Below are positions 10,951 to 20,299 of a DNA stretch of 46,027 nucleotides, in pieces. This stretch comes from Amanita rubescens (taxonomy: Eukaryota > Basidiomycota > Agaricomycetes > Agaricales > Amanitaceae): positions 1 through 46,027 of the forward strand of contig WION01000419.1 of NCBI GenBank assembly GCA_015039365.1, given 5' to 3'. Position numbers and translations under genes: made by a program. The first letter of the stretch is position 1; the number at the start of each line of letters is the position of its first letter. The notes below the pieces were generated by a model that searched no databases, had not been told where the DNA came from, and worked only from the letters and a program-made list of their open reading frames with translations.

Positions 10951-11724
10951 GGTAAGATTTGGAGAAGCAAACAAACACCTCCCGCCGCAGTAACATGTAT
11001 CTCCGCAATCTTCACTAGGCAGCATCATGTACACACATTCAGAGTAGATCTGAGGCGGCTTGACCCATTGATACCATCTTTCACATGAGTATCCTTCACG
11101 GGGTCCTTCCTAAATAACGCTGGTGTTGACAGCGATAGGAGGGACAACCACAAACGGACTGTAGGATAGCGAAGAATAGGCGGACGAAATGTGCGTATAT
11201 TGCACGCGCGATGAAGATAAGAACAGGTAGTAATACTTCAAGTTGGGCATCACGATGAATTGGTGCCTCGTTTTATCACACTCAGCGCTGCCCACACTCA
11301 GCAAAGCGAGAATACGTACTTGTAAAGACTCCATTTAACAAGACCGACGTGATGAGTCCTTAAACGGGGTCTGATAAGGCAATACTCAGACGGTATATAA
11401 CCCTGGCGTTGAATGTGAACGAAATCGTGATCAAAACTATAATTTCGGTTCCTAGGACGCGATACCAACACGGCTGAGATCGCGCGATGAGACTTGAAGC
11501 TTGAAGTTGGCCGTTAAGTTCGTTCAACGTCCGAGTCACTTGAACCGTGTGAAACCGAAAAGTCGCTAGTCATTCGTTCAAGTTGGAACGGTGGCACAGT
11601 GCTGCTTCTACGGGAATGTGGTTATTCTCACCTCTCGCACCAGTATCAATTCTGTCAGTCAAAGCAAACTATAATTCAAATGTATCTCAATCTCTTATTG
11701 TACACATGTAACTTTCGGAGAGAA
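10951..11724. other. Loop of the inverted repeat, no gene recognised
   Basis: Unique sequence between the orphan promoter and the 3' end of the minus-strand gene. I recognise no domain in it. A transcript from the orphan promoter would cross this stretch. Confidence 0.35.
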
Positions 11725-12328
11725 CTACGCGGGAAGCAGCTTGAAGATGGGCTGGTTCTCCACAAGGTCTCTGCCAGGAGCAAGGCCAACCTAAATATTA
11801 AAGGTAAATTTCCGCTCCTTTGATATTCACAAAGGCACGTACAAAAGGTTCAGTAGATTTGCTCTGGAACCAGTACAAATCCTCGCCGGCGGGATAGATT
11901 CTATGCTACGTCAGTTCTCTTAATACCACAAAATGACTTCTTGCTTACTGATGGTTGCCTCCAATGGGGGCGAGCTGCCACTCATAAGGACCCGGAGCCA
12001 ATATGATATGCTGAGTATCATACTAAGAATGCGTCGACCACGAATGGAACATGAAACTTACACGTTTATGGGGTCCGGGGTGGACGTAAAGCCCGCCGTG
12101 ACCTCGGATGGTGACGGTAGTAGTCCTATTGGGGAGAACAGGACCGGTGAATACAAAGAACTTCGGTATGATACATTGTCAGTGTCGGTGAAGGTGACTT
12201 CGTAAAGTACATACGTTGATGGGAAGGTCGGCGGGAGTGGTCACGACGCGGTCTCCACCTTTGGGAAAAGGAATGAGGAATTCCTTGGTTTGAACACTCT
12301 GGATCTTGTGAACTGTTGTAACTGACAT
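11725..12328 (-). CDS. Unnamed small cytosolic protein, family copy 1 (Q)
   Basis: Minus-strand gene with the same five-exon layout as the copies at 14129 and 16541: 12215-12328, 12062-12160, 11949-12010, about 11843-11901, 11725-11790. Introns of 47-54 nt have GT-AG borders and coincide in position and phase with the other copies. Characteristic stretches are TTVTIRGHGGLYVHPGP, YEWQLAPIGGNHQ, LYWFQS and VGLAPGRDLVENQPIFKL. There is no signal peptide. Exon 4 carries one extra base compared with the paralogues (GAGGAATTTG), which would break the frame if the conserved acceptor is used. An upstream AG (GACGTAG) shortens the intron to about 42 nt and restores the frame. Function unknown; size and WxV...YxI pattern recall beta-trefoil protease inhibitors of mushrooms, which is only a guess. 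Confidence 0.6.
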
Positions 12329-12334
12329 CGTAGA

Positions 12335-13040
12335 CAAAGCAAGCTGTGGAGTTCAAATTGCTGAGGATACTGGCCATCCAGAGCTCGCTTTTATAACTTT
12401 GAGTGTTACGTGAACCAGACGAATGTGTTTAGTACAATTGAAGCAAATGGACAGGTGATATGAAGTTATTTCTGCCAACACGTTCGTGAGTAGGATTACC
12501 GCCAGGATGAGAATGAACGTTCTGTTGAAAATTCTAGAACTGTTCGTTACATCCACCGTTTTTTGTGCGTCGCTTGGCTAGCTGCATTTGGCTCATCAAT
12601 GATACCGAACTCGACGGTTTGACAGAATGCTGTCAGGTACGTACCCTAAAATTTACGGGCAATTCCGCGCTCAAACTGCCATCCCTGCTAAATATTACGC
12701 TGTGTGATCTCCAAATCACGCGAGGTGCTCGCACAGAATGCCAAGGTGAGCCAGGAAGGTAAGGAAGGATTCATGTTGTGTAACGACTGCTCTATTAAAT
12801 TCGGTATCATTTGATAAACTGACGTGCAGAGCAATTGTCATCTTACTCGGTTCATGTTAGGGCACCTATTCTTAGGAGCAGGTATTAGCCGAGCTTCTGT
12901 GATCGGGGAATCCAGTGTGGAGTGCGCTAACTAATGCCGCAATGTTACATAAAGGCCGTCAAGAAGGCAAGGGACTGAGAAACCTGATAAAATTATTTAT
13001 ACAAAAGCAGTTGGCCAGCCATAATCGCGTACCCATCTAG
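12335..13040 (-). repeat. Right arm of the inverted repeat (promoter of the minus-strand gene)
   Basis: Reverse complement of 10236-10910. It contains the TATAAAA element (12389-12395 on the plus strand, read on the minus strand) about 60 nt before the ATG at 12328, and the block GTGCGTCGCTTGGCTAGC found in all copies of the family. Confidence 0.75.
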
Positions 13041-14061
13041 TCAACTCCAGACTGATACATTCCATGGAACTAAGGGGTTTGGACGGATATATGTCTAATA
13101 GTATCGCGCTTTGCTGTGGGCCAGGAGTGTCTGGCCTGTGCTCGTCTGTAGACCCCGTCTTTTCAGACTCTCGAAGGTTGTCTGGCACGCCCGGTGTTCC
13201 TGGGTTTATCTAAGTCTCCGGAGATAAGTTGGGGTTCTGTAGGCGTGTCAAGAATAACGCGAAGACAACATATACTTGGTTCTCTTCGGTAGAACTCCCG
13301 CTCCGAGTGGTCAGGAGCGTGACTGGGGTGGGAGCGTCGGAAGAGTCCGGGTTACATAATGGCAGGCAGCAGCAAGCGGTTACTTGTCTACCAACACGGG
13401 TCATTGACTCGGATAACCGGCAACCGAAGGCAAGAAAAGGCCTTCAAACGCTTGCGCCCAGTAACATATGTCTGGAATCACACACTAGTGTCGGGGCACA
13501 GTCAGTGTTTTGTCAGGTTTGTTTGCTCCTTATATTATTCTAACGAGGTTGCTGCGGCATTAGGTCTGCGGCCAGTTAAGTTCAGCTCCCAAAACGGTCA
13601 CTAAAAATGGAACCTGTCAGTTCAGAACCGAGTAAGATAAAATTTACTTTCCGTCGTAATGACGGTTTGACTAGAACCATCGGATGATAGCAATCACAGG
13701 ACGTAAATCGTATACTTGTGGGTTCACCTTGGCATCCTGTGTGAGGAACTCGCGTCATTTCGAGGTCTTACTGGGACAAGAACAGCGTTCTGAGCGCAGA
13801 ATTTTCTGATTTTACGGTACGTTCGAAAAGAAGTCTGCCAAAGGCCGAATGTGATATTATTGATATGCCAAATGCAGGTGGCCAAACCACGCATAAAACA
13901 CGATGAACACCACTACTTTTCCGGAATGAGGGTGCGTATTACCCATCCTGACGGCAATTCTACTCACGATCTCACATTTCGGCAGCATGACTTGTCGTCA
14001 CCTGCCAAGTTGTTTGCAGTGTGCCCGGGCACGTTCGCCTGGTTCACGTAACACCAAAAGT

Positions 14062-14069
14062 TATAAAAG
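14062..14069 (+). promoter_or_regulatory. TATA box of family copy A
   Basis: TATAAAAG, 60 nt upstream of the ATG at 14129. The stretch GTTCACGTAACACCAAAAGTT just before it is conserved in all copies. Confidence 0.6.
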
Positions 14070-14128
14070 CGAGCTCTCGATGGCTATTATCCTCAGTACT
14101 TTGAACTCCAGAGCTTACTTAGTCGACG

Positions 14129-14749
14129 ATGTCCGAGTCAGTGACGACAGTGCATTTCCAGATCCAAAGCCTTCAGACCCTGGAGCACCTCCTCGAGTAT
14201 CCCAGCGGTGGAATTCGCGTCAAGACCACTCTCGACCGCGCCTTTCACGTACGCACATACCATATGATATTAGCTTCCACTAACGCTGACAACATATCGT
14301 ATTGAAGCCTTTTACAATCGTCCCTCCTCCTTCCCCTCGTCAGACTACTACCTGTGTCATCCGAGGCAGAGACGGGCTTTACATCAGACCTGGACCCGCA
14401 AACCAGGTACGTTCCATGTTCCATTGTGGTCAGTGACTCTTTCTAAATATGATGTTAAGCATATCGTATGGGGCAAGGAGCACTATGAATGGCAGGTCGC
14501 TCCCATTGGAGGCAACTATCAGTAAGTTAGAACTAATGCTGAAGATCAAAAGACCTGATGTGGCGTAGAATCTATCCCGCGGGTAAAGATTTGTATTGGT
14601 ATCAGAGCACCCACACTAAGCCTTTTGTAAGTGCTTTTGTCGATCTCAAAGAAAGGGAATTTACGTTTTCTATTTAGGTCGGTCTTGCTCCTGGCAAAGA
14701 CCTTATTGAGGAAGAGCCTGTCTTCAGGCTGACTCCGCTTCATATGTAG
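14129..14749 (+). CDS. Unnamed small cytosolic protein, family copy 2 (A)
   Basis: Five exons: 14129-14248, 14308-14406, 14460-14521, 14569-14626, 14678-14749, giving 136 aa. All four introns are 47-59 nt with GTACGC, GTACGT, GTAAGT, GTAAGT donors and AG acceptors; phases are 0, 0, 2, 0. The model is strongly supported because the tandem copy at 16541 keeps every splice site, frame and the stop. The mature protein starts MSESVTTVHFQIQSL and ends EEEPVFRLTPLHM, with TCVIRGRDGLYIRPGP, HYEWQVAPIGGNYQ, LYWYQS and VGLAPGKDLI between. No signal peptide or membrane helix. I do not recognise the family. The spacing of Trp/Tyr strands and the size resemble fungal beta-trefoil protease inhibitors (mycocypin-like), but no diagnostic motif is present. 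Confidence 0.72.
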
Positions 14750-15399
14750 TTCCCTCCCGATGATATACGAGTACAGTAAGAGACCGATGTACAATTGAAT
14801 TGTGGTACAGAATTGAGTGCTACTTTGTCACTGGCAGACGAGAGCAAGGCTGTGGAATTAATTCCGCAGCAGTCTCCTTGAAAGGTAACTAACTGCTGAT
14901 GCGACCCAATTCGATGATATATAGGATGAAATTTTGAAAAAATGACAGCACCTTCGTCAGCAGTCCACGCTCTTCGTTTCCAACGTATGACCCGCATAAC
15001 CCATTATGGCTTGGTAGAGGGGCTGTGGTCTTCGCATTCGCCAACCGTAGGTCCTCCATTGTCACACACCAGGCATGTTAACCTGGTGCTGTACGCATAC
15101 TAGATCTCAGCCTGGGATTGGAATGTAAGACCGAAGATACGCACATTCATGGGCCGTGTGATTGGTCTTGCCAAGATGCCAGTAGCCGTGACGACAACAT
15201 GCCGCGCGTGTTACTAGTAGTGATGATAACCCGTATCCTAGTGGCCATGGTGATCCGAGGGACAGCTGACTCCTGGCATTTGGACATGGAAGTCATCCAC
15301 TACAGTCCACTACTCTGCAGGTATAAAAAGTCCCTGACCGGCGCGTTGTCGTAACCAGGGTGGCTGCGACATCAGCGTCGCTAGCGACAGCGATCACTT

Positions 15400-15515
15400 A
15401 GTCGACCCTATATAAGCAGTCCCTAGTACTCTCTTGATACGCTCATCCCTAAGGCCGCAGGCGTCCTTAAGTATGAATCTTTAATTCACTCTCTTCTTCC
15501 TTTCACTCTTTTTAT
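15400..15515 (+). pseudogene. Truncated 5' end of the Kre9-like gene (promoter copy)
   Basis: The TATATAAGCAGTCCCTAGT element and the leader CCGCAGGCGTCCTTA match the region before the intact gene at 17999. The start codon at 15473 is followed by AATCTT and an immediate TAA, and the homology stops at the duplication boundary at 15515. The copy is a promoter with only a few codons, created when the 2.46-kb unit was duplicated. Confidence 0.7.
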
Positions 15516-16473
15516 ACATTCCATGGAACTAAGGGGTTTGGACGGATATATGTCTAATAGTATCGCGCTTTGCTGTGGGCCATCAGTGTCTGGCCTGTGC
15601 TCGTCTGTAGACCCCGTCTTTTCAGACTCTCGAAGGTTGTCTGGCACGCCCGGTGTTCCTGGGTTTATCTAAGTCTCCGGAGATAAGTTGGGGTTCTGTA
15701 GGCGTGTCAAGAATAACGCGAAGACAACACATACTTGGTTCTCTGCGGTAGAACTCCGCTCCGAGTGGCCGGGAGCGTCGGAAGAGTCCGGGTTACATAA
15801 TGGCAGGGAGCGGTTACTTCTTGTCTACCAACACGGGACATTGATAACCGGCAACCGAAGGCATTCAAACGCTTGCGCCCAGTAACCTCCAGTAACATAT
15901 GTCTGGAATCACACACTAGTATCGGGGGCACAGCCTTCAGTGTTTTGTCAGGTTTGTTTGTTGCTGCGGCATTAGGTCTGCGGCCAGTTAAGTTCAGCTC
16001 CCGAAACGTTCACTAAAAATGGAACCTGTCAGTTCAGAACCGAGTAAGATAAAAATTACTTTCCGTCGTAATGTCGGTTTGACTAGAACCATCGGATGAT
16101 AGTAATCGCAGGACGTAAATCGTATACTTGTGGGTTCACCTTGGCATCCTGTGTGAGGAACTCGTGTCATTTCGAGGTCTTACTGGGACAAGAACAACGT
16201 TCTGAGCGCAGAATTTTCTGATTTTACGGTACGTTCGAAAAGAAGTCTGCCAAAGGCCGAATGCGATATTATTGATATACCAAATGCAGGTGGCCAAACG
16301 ACGCATAGAACACGATGAACACAACTACATTTCCGGAATGAGGGTGCGTATTACCCATCCTGACGGCAATTCTACTCACGATCTCACATTTCGGCAGCAT
16401 GACTTGTCGTCACCTGCCAAGTTGTTTGCAGTGTGCCCGGGCACGTTCGCCTGGTTCACGTAACACCAAAAGT

Positions 16474-16480
16474 TATAAAA
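16474..16480 (+). promoter_or_regulatory. TATA box of family copy B
   Basis: TATAAAA 61 nt upstream of the ATG at 16541, identical in context to copy A. Confidence 0.6.
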
Positions 16481-16540
16481 GCGAGCTCTCGATGGCTATT
16501 ATCCTCAGTACTTTGAACTCCAGAGCTTACTTAGTCGACG

Positions 16541-17165
16541 ATGTCCGAGTCAGTGACGACAGTGCATTTCCGGATCCAAAGCCTTCAGACCCTGGAGTTC
16601 CTCCTCGAGTATCCCAGCGGTGGAATTCGCGTCAAGACCACTCTTGACCGCGCCATTCACGTACGCACATACCATATGATAATTAGCTTCCACTAACACT
16701 GACAACATATCGTATTGAAGCCCTTTACAATCGTCCCTCCTCCTTCCCCTCGTCAGACTACTACCTGTGTCATCCGAGGCAGAGATGGGCTTTACGTCAG
16801 ACCCGGGCCCGCAAACCAGGTACGTTCCATGTTCCATTGTGGTCAGTGACTCTTTCTAAATATGATGCTAAGCATATCGTATGGAGCAAGGAGCATTATG
16901 AATGGCAGGTCGCTCCCATTGGAGGCAAAGGCTATCAGTAAGCTTGAACTAATTTTGAAGATCAAAAGACCTGATGTGGCGTAGAATCTATCCCGCGGGT
17001 GAAGATTTGTACTGGTATCAGAGCACCCACATTAAGCCTTATGTAAGTGCTTTTGTCGATCTCAAAGAAAGGGAATTTACGTTTTCTATTTAGGTCGGTC
17101 TTGTCCCTGGCAAAGACCTTATTGAGGAAGAGCCTGTCTTCAGGCTGATTCCGCTTCACATGTAG
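16541..17165 (+). CDS. Unnamed small cytosolic protein, family copy 3 (B)
   Basis: Five exons: 16541-16660, 16721-16819, 16873-16937, 16985-17042, 17094-17165 (137 aa). Exon sizes equal those of copy A except exon 3, which has one extra codon (GGKGYQ in place of GGNYQ). All intron borders are preserved. Differences from copy A are mostly conservative (for example LYVRPGP for LYIRPGP, VGLVPGKD for VGLAPGKD). Preserved frame, splice sites and stop in both units after duplication suggest that the gene is functional and not drifting. Function unknown, as for copy A. The upstream 600 nt is also duplicated, so the two genes are probably co-regulated. Confidence 0.72.
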
Positions 17166-17926
17166 TTCCCTCCCGATGATATACGAGTACAATAAGAGAC
17201 CGATGTACAATTGAATTGTGGTACAGAATTGAATGCTACTTTGTCACTTTGTCCTGTGGATGGCAGACGAGTCACCTTGAAAGGTAACTGCTGATGCGAG
17301 CGGACTTGAGCAATTCGATGATATATAGGATGAAATTTTGAAAAAATGACAGCACCTTCGTCAGCAGTTGGTCAGCAGTCCACGCTCCTCGTTCATCCAA
17401 CGTATGACCCGCATAACCCATTACGGCTTGGTAGAGGGGCTGTGGTCGTCGCATTCGCCAACCGTAGGTCCTCCATTGTCACACACATCAGGCATGTTAA
17501 CCCGGTGCTGTACGCATACTAGATCTCAGCCAGGGATTGGAATGTAAGACCGAAGATACGCACATTCATGATGGGCCGTGACGACAACATGCCGCGCGTG
17601 ATCTCGTGGACTTGACTTTGCGATACTTGGCCGCGCCAATGGGATTGGGACTAGAACAGAAGCTGAAGGAGTAGAGGCATCGAATAGATCGATGTGACCC
17701 AGCACGCAACAAGAAAACTTGAAAGAACTTCCTGGAACAGGAAAGCCGCAGTCATCGTCGCAATTATACAACCCGTATCTGGATCCGAGGGACAGCTGAC
17801 TCCTGGCATTTGGACATGGAAGTCATCCACTACTCTGCAGGTATAAAAAGTCCCTGACCGGCGCGTTGTCAGGAACCAGGGGCTGCGACATCAGCGTCGC
17901 TAGCGACAGTGATCACTTAGTCGACC

Positions 17927-17934
17927 ATATATAA
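17927..17934 (+). promoter_or_regulatory. TATA box of the Kre9-like gene
   Basis: ATATATAAGCAGTCC, about 70 nt upstream of the ATG at 17999. The same element is present in the truncated copy at about 15409. Confidence 0.55.
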
Positions 17935-17998
17935 GCAGTCCCTAGTAACTCCCTTGATACGCTCGCTACCACTCATCCTTAAGGCCGCAGGCGTCCTT

Positions 17999-18612
17999 AT
18001 GAATCTTTTCACTCTCTTCTTCCTTTCACTCTTTTCTTTCGTCCTTTCTTTCCCTCTCTTTCGTCGCGATGTGTTTGTTCCACCAATTCTCTACCCCACA
18101 AAGACGACCGTATGGAGAGTTGGAGAAAAACACCATGTTATCTGGTACGTGTCGCCCTATCTGGATTCATCATTCCCGACTCCCCGTAATCGTCACAGGG
18201 ACGGAACCAACCCTCCTGCCCAAATAACCAATCCATTTGGTAAAATTTATCTGAGAAAGGGGGGCGAACGGGGCCTGACAGACGTAAGAAGTGAGTGGTC
18301 ACTTACATACTGGGAACGCCTTCTAAGATGTTGCCTGATCTGTATCATCAGACCTTCTAATTGGTGGTTTCAATGTCTCGGCGATGGACCGAATCGAGAT
18401 CACGGTGCCAGCTACCTACAGGGATGAGCCGTTGACAACGGGAAGCGACTATCAAATCGTTTGTAAGTGGCACGACACGCAATCACATCCCCCCCCTCCT
18501 GACCCGAGCTCTTTCAGTGATGGGTAACTCTGGAAACTGGAGCCCAGAATTTACCATCATCGCACCTGGAGACGCAACTCAACAAGCCTTTAGCGTCAAG
18601 TCACGACTCTGA
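17999..18612 (+). CDS. Secreted Kre9/Knh1-like (Ser-Thr-rich GPI-anchored family) protein
   Basis: Four exons: 17999-18144, 18199-18290, 18352-18462, 18518-18612, 147 aa. Introns are 54, 61 and 55 nt with GTACGT, GTGAGT and GTAAGT donors. An N-terminal signal peptide (MNLFTLFFLSLFSFVLS) precedes the Kre9/Knh1 N-terminal domain: PTKTTVWRVGEKHHVIWD, ITNPFGKIYLRKGG, MDRIEITVP and the closing SDYQIVLMGNSGNWSPEFTI. This is the domain of fungal secreted or cell-wall proteins linked to beta-1,6-glucan in yeast. The protein stops about 20 residues after the domain, so it lacks the Ser/Thr-rich stalk and GPI signal of longer members and is probably freely secreted. The ATG was chosen because it gives the signal peptide; an upstream in-frame ATG at 17954 would bury it. 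Confidence 0.88.
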
Positions 18613-18917
18613 GGAGTTTCTTTGTTACATTGCTTCGATTGTGCGGGTTGGACTGGATACGGACTTTTTTACAGCGGAGTGATGCTGGACGTCACTTCGT
18701 GGAGTAACCTAATGGGAAAGTGTTGACGCCCCCTGTGGTTGGCAAACAAAATGTGACGAGAATAAGGCTAGCAGTCCGGACTTGAGCAATTCGATGATGT
18801 CAGTAGTATTCGCGGGTGTGATGGATGAGCGCGTGGCAATTGTTTGTCCGTGTTTGCGCCTCGTGCCTCGTTCTAGCGCCCGTGGGCCGCTCACATGAGC
18901 GCAAACCGCTCATCACC
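18613..18917. other. Intergenic
   Basis: No gene seen. A short block (GGACTTGAGCAATTCGATGAT, 18778-18799) repeats sequence present at 17300-17321 in unit B. The right half is presumably the UBE2W promoter. Confidence 0.4.
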
Positions 18918-19843
18918 ATGGGGTCCATATCAGCCAGACGACTCGGAAAAGAACTATCAGAAATACGTCAAGAAGGCTGTCCTGTTGGTGAATTATGCCC
19001 TCATTCACGCCTCGCTATCCGTCATGATCCCTTGTCACTTGGCAGGCATCAAGCTCGTGAAAGCGGACGATTTTGAAACGTGGTGGTTTACAATTGAGGT
19101 GATGGGTGAATCCCTTTATAAAGTGAATGGATCTTGTAGCATTTCGTGATGCGGAACTGATGAAGGCGATGACCACAACAGGGAGAGGTATTCACGCTCC
19201 AATTTCGATTCGACGCTCAGTATCCGATATCGGCGCCAGCGGTTCAGTTCGTAGTCACTGATGGAAAACAATCACCTGTTCATCCTGTGCGCTCTTTCAC
19301 CTTCTCTCCAAGTTGGGGCGCTAACTACGCAACGCTAGCACGTATACTCAAACGGACATGTACATCTCTCTCTCTCTACCCTGCTAAGCATCCTCTTATT
19401 CACGCGTCTCACCAGATATGCGCGTCAATCTTAGGAAACGAATGGTCTCCGGTGCTAAGCGTCGTAGCGGTGTGCGTGACTCTCCAAAGCATGTTGGCAT
19501 CGTGCAAGGTACGTCACCCTTATCTCTGGATACCAAATATGATTGATTATCTTGTAGAAGAAAGAACGGTATGCTCCCATCACCCACCAACCCTCAAAGC
19601 TGATCTGACCCGACTTTTGCTCCCTTCTTACCCTAAAAGACCGGTCGACAACGACCGATACGTACGATACGCACCTGAAAACCCAAAGAAGGTTAGTCTC
19701 CTTTATATAATGCGCGCTCTGTCTTCTCACACTCTCTTGGTTCTCGGTAGACCCGGTTCCACTACGACGGTGCGTCGGTTTTCAACGATATCCAATCTTT
19801 AAACTCACCCCTGTGCTGATGAACCCCTGTAGACGATACGTAA
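18918..19843 (+). CDS. UBE2W: Ubiquitin-conjugating enzyme E2 W
   Basis: Nine exons: 18918-18987, 19046-19122, 19182-19286, 19339-19359, 19416-19508, 19558-19568, 19640-19691, 19751-19769, 19833-19843; 152 aa, matching the usual 151 aa of UBE2W. Key parts: RRLGKELSEI helix, FTLQFRFDAQYPISAP, HPHVYSNGHIC with the catalytic Cys, ILGNEWSPVLSV, and the W-type C-terminus RPVDNDRYVRYAPENPKK, TRFHYDDDT. UBE2W attaches ubiquitin to the alpha-amino group of disordered N-termini, so it acts on substrate N-termini and not on lysines. All introns are 49-71 nt with GT-AG borders. Four exons are only 21, 11, 19 and 11 nt; joined, they give an uninterrupted conserved protein. This shows that the host spliceosome handles very small exons. 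Confidence 0.94.
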
Positions 19844-19989
19844 GTTCTCGCTCATGCATATGATCCGCTAAAAGCTCATCATCGCCTCGACAGCGTATGA
19901 AAACTCCAAATCCACTTTTTTCACCCAACTTATCTTTCAACTACCTGCAACTTTCCGGACTGTTGGAGAGATTCTGTAATTCGACTCAA

Positions 19990-20200
19990 ATGTATAATGT
20001 GAACTTTTTTTTTTCTTTCTTTTTGCAAACCTCGAACTTGGTACCCGCACGGCATGTATCGCTGCCTGATCGGAGCCTCTGGTAGTCGATCGTTCCGTGT
20101 GACTCGGAGACATTCGATTTGCGAATGAGAATGTTTAGACACGCGCTGAGCGACAGTGACAACGTCGCGTCGAGACACCGGCACAGGGAGACGAGCCCGA
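19990..20200 (-). pseudogene. Degenerate copy of the MRS6 C-terminal exon
   Basis: Sequence at about 20040-20180 resembles 20410-20620 within the last MRS6 exon, including the frame NDRLPEAP (KDRLPEAP in MRS6) on the minus strand. It lies just downstream of the MRS6 stop, in the same orientation, with frame disruptions. Probably a local tandem duplication of the 3' end. Confidence 0.5.
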
Positions 20201-20299
20201 ACAAGCGCAACTTCATTGATTAACTCATATTCGCGGACCACTACCCCAAATGATAAATAAGCTTTTTGATCCTTCTTTATCGTACATAGTCCACCACCT

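Larger units (their letters stand above)
13058..15515 (+). repeat. 2.46-kb tandem duplication, unit A
   Basis: Nearly the whole of 13058-15515 is repeated at 15516-17990, starting with TACATTCCATGGAACTAAGG in both. Offset is about 2453 at the left end and changes only by small indels. The unit contains an intact five-exon gene (14129-14749) and, at its right end, the promoter and first codons of the Kre9-like gene. The segment 13058-13700 shows no gene that I recognise. Few differences separate the units, so the duplication is young compared with the inverted repeat. Confidence 0.85.
15516..17990 (+). repeat. 2.46-kb tandem duplication, unit B
   Basis: Second copy of 13058-15515. The main difference is near 17590-17760, where unit B has about 170 nt that unit A lacks or has replaced. 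Unlike unit A, its right end runs into the complete Kre9-like gene, so unit B is probably the ancestral arrangement. Confidence 0.85.

Noticed and set aside
14522..14552. Very short 23- or 31-nt intron in family copy A
   Set aside because: A 47-nt intron ending GCGTAG gives the correct frame in copies A and B and is of normal size.
19287..19802. 171-aa plus-strand ORF as a gene of its own
   Set aside because: It is UBE2W read through its introns; only pieces such as HQICASILGNEWSPVLSV are real exon sequence.
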